Source of the DNA: Thelonectria olida
Taxonomy: Eukaryota > Ascomycota > Sordariomycetes > Hypocreales > Nectriaceae
Assembly: GCA_020736575.1 (NCBI GenBank)
Contig: JAGPYM010000004.1
Span: 1,240,001-1,304,000 of the forward strand
Direction of reading: 5' to 3'
Length of the DNA stretch: 64,000 bases
A program made the translations under genes and the position numbers. The notes under the pieces were generated by a model. That model worked only from the letters and a program-made list of their open reading frames with translations. It made no database searches and was not told where the DNA came from. How positions within the stretch are numbered: the first letter of the stretch is position 1; each line of letters starts with the position of its first letter. Below, piece after piece: positions 22,317 through 32,099 of the stretch.

Positions 22317-23687
22317 TCACGGCCTTGCACTCCCGTATGCCAACTCCTCGACTCTCTCTGCGATGGCCAAAGAACTCGTCAGCCCAGGACTCTCGATGCC
22401 CAGCAGGTTCACCCAGCCCTCGTATCCATCCTCCTTCCGGATGACAAAGTCGTTGAACCCCTGGCCCTTGAGAACAGCACCCCGATCAGACAACTTGGGT
22501 CGAATGCCTGCGTAATCCGCCACCAAATGCGTCTCGTCCACCTCGGGGAGGTACTTCTTGATCTCAGCCACAGCCTCCGGGAGCCGAGACGCGTTCACCG
22601 CGAGGTTGTCCGGGCTGTCGACCCATTCAACATCGGGTCCAAACCGTAGCCGTCCCGCCAGATCCAGTGTCAAGTGCGTCCCCAGGCCCGCCGCACCCGG
22701 CTCCGGAGCTGGGTAGATCAGCCGCGACACGCGCGGGTGCGACGCGCCGTAGGAGAAGTAGTTGCCCTTGGCACAGTACAGCTTCTTATGCTGGCTCGCG
22801 GGCACGATCAGGTTGTGCACATCGATGGCGCCGAGGCCGGCGGCGTTGATGAGCGTTTCCGCGGTGATGGTTGATATCTCGCCCGTGGCGGCGTCGGTGA
22901 CTTGGACTTCCCACCCGTCGCTCCCGGGCGTCGTGCCGAGGGGCGTAATGCCCGTCACGGGCGAGTTGAGCGCCGTCACGCCGCCTGCGTCTTCGAAGAG
23001 GCCCAGCAGACACATCATGAGGCCATGCGAATCGACGATGCCCGTCGTCGGACTCTCCAGCGCCGCGACAGCCCTGACTCCCTCGCCGTCCCTCTCAACC
23101 TCGCCCTTCGCAACCCATCGGATCGGCACGCCCAGCGTGTCCCTGCATAGGTCGTGAATCCTGCCCAGGGCTTCCTGCTGCGCATCGTTCTGGGCGACGA
23201 TCCATTTGCCGGTGCGGCGGAAGCCCACGTCGTGCTTCTCGCAGAGGTCGTAGAGCAGCTCCTTGCCGCGGATGCACAGCTTCGTCTTTGCGCTGGCTGG
23301 GCCGTAGTAGATGCCTGCATGTATGACCTCGCTGTTGCGCGAGCTGGTCTCTGTCCCGACGGCGCTGTGCCGCTCAATGAGGACGGTGGACGTGTTGTCG
23401 CGGCCGGCAAGCTTGCGAGCAATGGCGAGGCCAACTACGCCGCCGCCGATGACCTTTTTGTAGAGTTAGCCATCTGTGTAACGGCGTCACTGAGTCGAGT
23501 TTTGAGAGTCTCATGGTAGAAGGCGGAATGTTTCGGCATTGGTGAGATGTCGGGTGAGAAGTGAGCGACTTACAGCATGAGTGAAATCAGCTTTCGCAGT
23601 TGCCGTTGTGCTAAAGCCCAGCCTCTGAAGACCCGGCCGACTCAATGGAAACGTTTTTGTCAATTGTCGTGAGAACATGACTGCCAT
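22317..23687 (-). CDS. FAD-dependent oxidoreductase, L-2-hydroxyglutarate dehydrogenase-like, probably mitochondrial
   Basis: Two exons, 23687-23574 and 23453-22317, encode 416 aa. The intron (23573-23454, 120 nt) has a GTAAGT donor and joins THA to VIGGGVVGLAIARKL, the dinucleotide-binding GxGxxG motif for FAD. The first exon encodes an Arg/Ser/Thr-rich presequence (MAVMFSRQLTKTFPLSRPG). The conserved SSRNSEVIHAGIYY, GKELLYDLCEKH, LINAAGLGAIDVHNL, KGNYFSYG and DYAGIRPKLS segments match L2HGDH/DadA-type enzymes. The enzyme oxidises L-2-hydroxyglutarate to 2-oxoglutarate in the family's known members, removing a toxic by-product of malate dehydrogenase. The frame upstream of residue 38 is closed without the intron. 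The C-terminus ends in ELAYGSARP. Convergent with the WD-repeat gene, 288 bp apart. Confidence 0.9.
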
Positions 23688-24209
23688 TGAATCCCTCTAC
23701 TTGATGTATCAAAGCCTGAGTTTCAGGGTAGCGCGAGAATGGTGGCACCATGTCCATTCGTGCATACCTATTCGTACATCGCAGCAATTGCGCCATACCG
23801 CGAACCCACAGGGATCCAGCAAAAGGACGAGTTAGATGTCCTGCTATCAATACATAGACTACGCATTCACACCGGACAGACCCAAGTTCCATTTGATAAC
23901 ATGACCGTGTATCCTCGTTATATCAACAAACGGTACACCCAAGTCCCAACTGAAGCAGTGCCATCGCGAGAATCCCACAGGCATCTAACGAGGCTGGACG
24001 AGCCCGTCGTAATCTGCCATCACTTGTACTTCCATACCTTCCCTAACGCCAAATATGATAGGCCGAGCCTATGTCAATATCACCTGTACGTTGTGACGCC
24101 CTGACTGCCGAAACACCACGACAATAAAGTCGTTTTTAAGGACCATGTCCATAACCTATCATTACCCGAAGAAAGACATTCAACAGCAACTTTTTTTTCT
24201 TCTTTTTTC
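23688..24209. other. Intergenic region
   Basis: This is the upstream region of the L2HGDH-like gene and the 3' flank of the coiled-coil gene. It contains a T-rich run at 24191-24209 directly after the coiled-coil stop codon. An open frame at 23739-24104 has no conserved sequence. Confidence 0.5.
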
Positions 24210-25312
24210 CTAGGCATCCTTCGATACCTCCGCAGACTTTTCCTCTTCCTTCTCTGCGGCGGTCGACGACCGTGTTAGTGAAGAGTGATGAGGCGGCTCA
24301 TGCGTGGCGGGAGAGCCAGCCGAGGGATCAGTAAGCTGCTTCTCTGCAGTTGATGTTAGCCAAGTCCCTGCAAGCATATTTGCGCGTAAACTCACCTAGT
24401 TCCCGAACACGCATGCGCAGCATCTGGTTCTCGCGAACTAACATCTGGGTTTCAGCTTGGTAGAAAGCGCTCTCATCTCGGCCTCCAAGCACCCATTCAC
24501 CGCTTTCACCACCGATAGAAGTCGAACGTAGCCTTGGCGAAGCTCCGCGGCTTGGTGTTCTAGACCGTCGCTGCTGGATGTCGGCGCGAGCCATGTCAAA
24601 AGAGCTTCGGGGGTGACGATGGCTGGTAGATCGAGGATAGGAACTGCCAGGTGCGACCGAGGGGATGTTAACCTGAGAGGTGGATGCCTGGGGTGTACCA
24701 TGGCCCGAACGCTCGGAAACGGCGTCGTCGACAGCTGAGTTCTGACTGGCTGGCTGACCAGCCTGAAGACGCTGGAGTTCGAGTTGTTGCTGTCGGATCA
24801 TGTGGAGGAGGCGATTCTGCCAAGGTTAGTTACCTGGCCACATCAACGGATTAGGGTTGGTGGACGTACGACGTGAGCTTCCTGTTCCGCCTCAAGCTCC
24901 TGATGCAGCTCGCCCAAACTCGGCGCCCTATGATGGTGGGGATCTGCTAACGAGGGCGAGCCGGAAAGAGGTTGTGGGCTGGACGTTCGATGCGCAGACT
25001 GCTCGCTGACCATCTCGCCTGGGGCTGGCAAGGAAGGATCGTTGATCTGAAGGTTCATGAGGACGGCGGAACGACGACGGCTCGACTGCGGGGATGCCCG
25101 GTGACGTAGGGAGCTACTAGAAGACCCTGCGAGGTCATGGTAAGTTCGGGATCAAATGAGTCGGGACGGTTGGAAGTCGTACTCCGGGCGGGCTCGTGTT
25201 GAAGACCTGCGTTCATGGTGGCAGCAGCTTGAAGGGATATCGAGGCTGAGCGGGGTGATCTCGTTGGAGATTCGCCGCGGGGGTTTGTAGCTGCGTCGCC
25301 GTTGGAAGCCAT
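24210..25312 (-). CDS. Conserved-looking coiled-coil protein, function unknown
   Basis: Four exons, 25312-25183, 25126-24870, 24816-24396 and 24343-24210, encode 313 aa. Introns 24869-24817 (GTAACTAACC branch) and 24395-24344 (GGCTAAC branch) are canonical. Intron 1 (25182-25127, donor GTACGA) is chosen because it opens RRSSSSSLRHRASPQSSRRR and joins it to SAVLMNLQINDPS; an alternative donor upstream would also keep the frame. Two coiled-coil segments are visible, residues about 113-148 (LGELHQELEAEQEAHVNRLL) and 247-274 (YQAETQMLVRENQMLRMRV). They are separated by a Ser/Arg/Pro-rich linker with several RxxS sites, suggesting phosphorylation. The C-terminus is acidic and lysine-rich. I cannot name the family. 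Confidence 0.78.
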
Positions 25313-26210
25313 GGCGGTAGGTATTTGACGCGGAGGGTGAGGTTGAAGGCGGATGAAGTGGCTCGATAGGGATATTGCAAGGTGTAAACGAAGCAATTTA
25401 AGGTTGAGTTAGGCGTTGTGGCCGATTTATGACGTTGGAGGTTGGTTGATTGAGGCGGGGGAGCTTGCGAAGGAGCTGTCGGGTTGTATTGTGCAGAGGT
25501 AGGTAGGTTCCTATGCGGCCTGGATAATGCGTAATGATGACACAAGGGCAGGGACAAGCACAAACACAAAGAAGCTGGTCTTTAGAAGGATGCAGCACAA
25601 GCAAAGGCAGATAGATGATTTGCTTGCATTGGAAAATAGGATGGAAGGGTATAAAAGGCAGAAGCGGGAGTACCTAGTAGAGAGGTGAAAGGTCGTCAAT
25701 GGTGCCCATCATGACACTGTCCGGGAGGCGTGAGGGATGGTTTGGTCACGACTGCCCGGGCTCGAAATGGAATTGGATGCTTCTTGGTGATCACACGGCC
25801 CAAATGGGGGGCGCGCATCTGTCGACTTTGGGGCCTTCGGCGCCCGTGACGTCGCTGACTGACAACCGCCGGTCTTCAGTGGGCACAGTTCAGTGGCTTT
25901 AGCCGTTCTTCCAGGCCATGATGATGCATCGTCGCTCATGTGGTCATGGTGCCCGTCTAGCTTCCTGGCTTCTCCGGCTGCGGCCATGTCATTTGTCCTG
26001 GTATGGCTCGCAACCGACGGAGATGGAAAGATTCTGCCATCAGATAGAGAGCCCATCGTCCAGGGACCATGGGCCTTCAAGTTTTGACATCCATGTTTTC
26101 CCCTCAGCATTACACCGCCACCGGAACTCGACGGCACACGCAAGGCGGCTGCACGCTGTGTTGGAGTCGAGATGAACTTGCCCCGTGCCCGCGTGTATGA
26201 GAATAATTGA

Positions 26211-26228
26211 GTGTCAGTGTCAGTGTCA
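26211..26228 (+). repeat. (GTGTCA)3 hexanucleotide repeat
   Basis: Three perfect GTGTCA units are followed by a partial copy in intergenic DNA. Confidence 0.9.
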
Positions 26229-29200
26229 GTGCCATCCGGCATGTCTGCTCTACGAATATAAACACACGGGACAAGTCATGCACAGACTGTCGACAGCTAC
26301 TGTACCAAGTAGACAGACTACATCCCCCCAGATTCGTTGTCTGCTATCCTCCTCAGGCGAGGGACAAAGCGTCATGCTCCTTTACCAGCTGAACAAGGGG
26401 ACCGGGACCGGGGAGAAGCAACGCTGAAACACCAAGGGCTTCTGGCGGGAACAGCCCATTCCATGAGGCTCTTGATTAGATGAATCTTCCAACGCCCGTC
26501 CCTGAAAGGACCCCCTTCTCAACGTCGGGGCGTGCTTCATGTACAGACCTACAGCTACCAACAGACGTGCTTCTCGCATGTAAAACTGCAGTCTGCTGCA
26601 GCCTGCGTCGTCTCTGGGTCTGAGGGCCAACGCCGTGGTTGTCCCATGCCCATGCATGTCCATGCATCTTGCTCCTGATTAGTATTCTTATTCTTCCATC
26701 TTCTTCGTCTATTCCTCTTGCTGCGGCAGGCCTCAAAAAAAGAAAAAGGAAAATTAATGGACGGACGACAGGAGGAGGAGACTGGGTCCATCCCCCCTCC
26801 CTTGTCCGTGGCAGTGGAGATGATGAGAAAAGCACAGAGCTGAGAGGGGCCTTATTGATGAGAGAGGAGAAGGCGGCGGCAGTTTTTCTTCCTTTTGGCG
26901 GTTTCACTTCGTCCCAAGGGCGAGGGAAAAGCCAATCCAATCTTTCGGGGAACGGCTGGCCAAAGCGAAGCGGGCTCGCCTTTCTTTGCCTTTGGACCGA
27001 CGACAGGAGGAGAAGAAGAAGCAGAAGAAGATGAAGCAACTTGCTCTGTGATAGTAGCAACGACAAAAGCAAAGACGTGCGAACCCATCTCGTCCTTGAC
27101 ACCTGCCGGGTCGCGGAAACAAGGCGTGTGAAAGTGCCATCGGGACTATTCGTAGTTAGCTCACGTCGATCAAACCCCCGGAGGCATGTCGTGGGTAGCA
27201 TTGAAGCGTCACAGTCCGATCATGCCAACAAAGCCTAGAGTTCTCAACTACCGTGCGCAAAGGCGGGTGACTGATAACACTGAGCGAGCGAGGAAGAGAG
27301 GGAGAGTGTGTCAAACGGCACCTCGCCAGGTCCAGGTTTTGCTGTTTGCGTTGCACGACGGATGCAATGTTTCGCAGCCTTTGCCTCCCTCCAACTGCAA
27401 GGGATCAAAGAGGGCGGGGAGGGTCTACTACGTAGTATCTACGCACTACGGAGGAGACGGCCTCACTTCACCTTTGTGAGAACGACGCTACTCGTTGCGG
27501 GAAAAAGAAAAGAAAATTCTGATTTTCCCCCCAACGAGGGATGACTGCAGCAAAAATGGAGGGGGGCCGGTTTTATGAAGGTGAGAGCCACCGTCCAAGC
27601 CAACTCCAGCCATGGCAGCGCTAGACGTGACACGTCTGATGGAATCTCTATGCTGAGGGTGCCAGGTAAATTGCCTTCCCAAGGCCTCGATGGAAGCCAG
27701 ACGAATCTGAGCTTAGTGGGCGCCAACTACTGCAGGAACAAGGTCAACAAGGCGAGGCCGGAGGGCCGATCTGTATCTGTCATCTTTTCAAGCCCAACCC
27801 GAACCGCGTCCAGCTACTGTCTGTACGAACAGAGCCCGGCCTAACACTACCGAAGCATATTCTAAAGAAAGAAAGATTTGCCCTGCAAGATACGACCCAA
27901 GGCCTGGCTTTGAGGTCTAACTAGACGGGGAACTACTGATAGCCGAGATGATACGTACAGCAACCAACTTGCGGTGATGGATGAATTTTTTTTTTGGCAC
28001 CTTGTCAAAGAGACAAAAGCAAAAACCTCACAAACCCCCTCGTTGTGGATGACTTGACGCCGATAGGCCGGCTGGGGGGGAGGAGGGAGAAGCGGAACAG
28101 CACATCGTCATCTACATCTGGTAGAGCAAGACAAGGCGCGCGCCTGGTATGCGAGAATTGTATCACAGTGGCCCAACGTCTGCTGTGCAACACCCAGAAG
28201 GCAATTTTCATGAGGCTACTACCAACGAACGAACGTTTTGAAGCGACCTCGGAAGAGGCCAGGCCAGACCAGACGACCAGGGCCCGGGCCGCGGCGGCCA
28301 GGGCGTTAAATGAATGGGTGATGACATTGAAGGCAGGACGAAGCGGCATTATCCCATATTCTCGCCTCTATTCGCGCTGTTTTCTCTTCCCACTTGATTG
28401 TTGTTGCATGTAATAGGTGAACATCTCAACCATTGGGAAGAAGCAGACGCACGGAAGAGGATCTATATGTCGTCAGCTAAGACAGAGCGGTGTTTATTTG
28501 TTGACTCGACTTGGTTGTTTATTATTATGAATGCAGGACCCGGGCAACGACTCGCTCTCTGCATAGATTCTTCCATTGACGCATGCGTCTGCGTGGAGCC
28601 GGTGAGTTGACTAGACGTCGAATCGGGGAAGCTGGGGGAGCCGAGTGGGGGACGAAGAGATGCAGATGCAGGACGCAGAGTCATCTGGAAGATCCGTTCT
28701 CTAGATGATACGTGCGTGCCGTAAATATGTGAGTGCTTCTCGTACATGTACGGTACAGGAACGGTCTGTATGTCATGTATGTATGTACTTTCACCGTTTA
28801 TGTGGGATGTTTGTGCATGCTTCTTTTTATTTCTATTTTCAACTTCAGGACAGATGGAAGAGATTCCATTCGCGAGAAAGTATTCGCAAACATGTCCAAA
28901 ACGTGTGCTCCGTAATATCTAATTAATTTGTAAAAAAAAAAAAGCCCCGACGTTGGCTTCGGTCTTGACCTTGGGAAAAGCTTCCGATGGCGCTCCCGGG
29001 ACTGACAAGACAAGGGTCTGATGGCGTCGTCACACGGTACATTGCAAGAGCAAACTTCAACGAGAGCGGCGTGATTAGAATGTCACTTCCTTCTCCACTG
29101 CGTGTGTTGGTGACTGGAAGCAAGCAAACATGAAGCCGAATAAGGTTAGAATCCATCTTGTTACGCCCGTTCAAACAAGATATATTCTTCAAGTGATGGA

Positions 29201-30780
29201 TGATAGTACGACCGTCTACTCCGTACAAAGTAGGCATTGGCCAACATCTTCATCCGTACTAACTTCGTCTGCTGCAATAGTTACCGAGTAACTACTCTCA
29301 CAATGAACCATCATTCGTCATCAACCTTCTTCCCTCTCTTTCATCCCACCCACCCACCAACGCCCTATTCCCACTTGTCCAGACGAGGCGCGGTTGGTTT
29401 GGTTTTGGGCTGCGCGAAGCCACTACAGAGAGCTAAGGCCGCGGGGGTGCCCCTGGCTCCCGCCGCGAGACACTGGTCTGGCAGCGATCGGCTCCTGGAT
29501 TTGAGAAGGGGGACGCACAAACACATGTGCAGTCTTTGTGCAGTGCCCGTATCCGTACAGTGCATTCCGAGTGCGACACTGCCGTTGAAGGAGAAGAGCT
29601 TTGGTCGCGTTGTGATGGTCGCAAGTTGACAGTAAGAAGGGAAAACCGAGCAGCGCCACGGGATGGGGCGCATCTCGATGGGAAGGGAGGGGAACGCATC
29701 TGTCTGTAAGTTAGCATGCAAGAAGATCTTTGAACGGACAAGTGCTCATGTGATGAGGCCATCATCATCAGAAGAGAGACACAAAGGGCCGAGGCCGTCG
29801 GGCGAGCGAATGCACTACCGGCCACCAGCACCACCACCGCCATGACCGTTTTACACTTCAGTCACCTGCTCATCGTCATTCACAAGCAAGCCAAGCTGCT
29901 GCTGCTTGCCTTGTTGAAGCAGCAAACAGGGTCATCAAGATGCAGGGGGCATTTACCTCACGTATGGGGGGCTATCCATGGCCTCATTCTAGTCTGAGCG
30001 ATTGATCCAAAACAATCTCTCCGCTCCCCCTGGCCCGCTGCCAGCCTCCTCGGCTCCTCCTCATCCCACCCAACGAGACAGAAAAGGGTCGAGGAATGTT
30101 TCTCTTTGCCTTTCACTGCAGTTGTCGTGCCGTGCCGTCCCAATTCAGCCAGCCAATGGCCGCCATCACAACGCCCGTATCCCACCGCAACCCGCGTGGA
30201 CAGGGGCCCCTTTTCGTCGTGGATGCGTGGGCGGCGGCGGGGGAAGAAAGGGAGGGGCGGCTTGTTAGACGAAATCTTATACACTCTTTCGCATTCAAGT
30301 CGACATGTTCTTTTAAAGACGAGAGTCCAAGAGCGATGAGAGAGACTCCTAAAAAAAGAATTAGAAAAAAAAAAGACGACAACTGATGACGACTCTCTTA
30401 CTTCGTACTGCGAGCGCAATGACAGGACAGGGACCTTGGGTAGCACTGCCCCGTATGTTTCCAGGCATCTGGGCCCCGGCGACGGACACCACGGCTCCTC
30501 GGCCGGGCTACGATCGAGGCCAATGGACTTGAACCATGGGGTGCGAACGACAGAAAGAGTCTGGACTGCCCTGCTGCTGGGACCAGCACAAGGGCAAACG
30601 GGCTGGTCACCTCTTAGCTCATCGGCGTTTACTTTTGATGGCTGGATCTGGGCCGCCTCTTTTCAAAAGAAGAAGAAGAACAAGAACCAGGCGATGTCAC
30701 GATGTGTCCATAAGTGCGAGTGTGAGAGAGTGTGTGCGGTGGCCGTGTCTCGAATGCGATTGCACAACCTCTCGTGCGCG

Positions 30781-30797
30781 CACACACACACACACAC
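30781..30797 (+). repeat. (CA)n dinucleotide repeat
   Basis: Seventeen bases of perfect CA repeat are followed directly by a short CT repeat. It lies in the gene-free interval upstream of the PH-domain gene. Confidence 0.9.
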
Positions 30798-31152
30798 TCT
30801 CTCTCCGTACGCACACTCATACACGCACTGATCGAATACCTACGTCGCAATGATGAGTGCTGAGCTGCAGCCGTTTTGTCCGTGAGCAAGGGCCAACCCT
30901 GCCACTGCTGATGGGGCGTCGGATGGGCTTGGAGTCAAAAGCGCGCCATGGATGGATCCTTACTTTGGTCGTTAGACCATGGCGAAGTGCCCAGCTTGCT
31001 TTTTCTCCTCGCGGATACCCTAAGAGACCAGGGGGGGCCCTCCAAGGCCAGAGTGGCTCTTTTCTGCGCGGTCCCCTGTGTGGGCGTTGTAGCAAAGTGG
31101 GCGCCGCGTGGGTTTGCAAGTGGAGGAGGAGGTCGACGAGGGCTTTCGTACC

Positions 31153-31178
31153 TGCGTCTGCGTCTGCGCCTGCGTCTG
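31153..31178 (+). repeat. (TGCGTC)n hexanucleotide repeat
   Basis: About four TGCGTC units with one substituted copy lie in intergenic DNA. They create long open frames on both strands that do not look like genes. Confidence 0.8.
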
Positions 31179-32099
31179 TCGGGTTGCATGTTGTTATGGA
31201 TGGGGGGGGGAGTGGGAGTGCGAGTGGGAGAGGCGAAGAGAGAGCGAGATGGCTTGAGCGGAGGAACGGTACAAAAGGTAGGTACTGTATTCGTGCGCAC
31301 CTCCATCGCCTTACCTGGCTGTTCCTGCCGCAATAATATGTGCGATTGGTCTGTTTACCTATCAATGTACTCGATCCATCCCTTGCACGAACTTGGAACC
31401 GGTAACAAATACACCATCCCCAACCCACCCTCGAGACCGCGCTTGCTGTTCTCTTCTTCCATTCACTCATCCTTCTCTTTATCGTCGTGTCGTGCTGCGT
31501 TGCGTTGCGTCTCATCTGTCGTGTCGTCGGTTGGCTCCTCACTCGCTTATTCCAAGCCAAACCTCGTCCGAACAATCACTCGCTTCCCTGCTTCCAGACC
31601 CTGTTCTCTCTCTCCATCGACTTCGACTCTGACTCTTCGCGCTCCTCGAGTTAACCAACCACATCTCTTGGTAAGAAATACCATCATTGCCCAGAGACCG
31701 AACACGACAATCCCCCCATCTATACACACTCTCTACTCACCTCGCCCTCCTCGAAGATCCTATTTAACCCAAGTCTCTTCCACTAGATCGAATAACGGCA
31801 GCCCACATTCCATTCTGTATAACCCATTATTGTCTTGTCGCACTCACGCTTTCGTCCTCGTCCGTCTCCGCCTCCGTTTGCGTCTCCGCCTCTCCTCGTT
31901 GCCATCACGCGAACACCCGCCGACCCGACAACCTTGACATCACCTTGTCTGATTCTCTGACTGATCTATCCTATTGCCCCCCCGCCTTCGTGTGTTCCAT
32001 GGTGTCACCATCCCCATTCTATGCCTCCGTTCCCTGAGCCCGATAATTGCCTCGACGACACGCATTGCCTGGCCGTCCTCTTGAGGCCCTCGCCCAATC

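Larger units (their letters stand above)
25313..32099. other. Long gene-free interval (6.8 kb) between divergent genes
   Basis: I found no reading frame here with recognisable or spliced-conserved sequence. The longest frames (241, 252 and 329 codons) are built of low-complexity Ser/Arg/Pro/Leu sequence and arise from CT- or GA-rich DNA. The interval contains microsatellites (26211, 30781, 31153), A/T runs and a pyrimidine-rich tract from 31430 to 32099 that is probably the long 5' leader of the PH-domain gene. Undetected non-coding RNAs or upstream frames are possible. Confidence 0.55.

Noticed and set aside
26476..27201. 241-codon minus-strand frame with a Leu run
   Set aside because: The Leu/Ser runs come from an AGAAG-type repeat; no domain, no neighbours supporting a gene.
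30525..30535. GGACTTGAACC, which reads as a tRNA B box on the minus strand
   Set aside because: The T stem pairs only partly and no A box or matching acceptor stem is found at the expected distance.
30817..31575. 252-codon minus-strand frame
   Set aside because: It overlaps the same repeat-rich DNA on the opposite strand; composition is low-complexity and no domain is visible.
30948..31937. 329-codon plus-strand frame before the PH-domain gene
   Set aside because: It is made of repeat-derived Arg/Leu runs and Ser/Pro-rich sequence from CT-rich leader DNA; no conserved segment and no good start.
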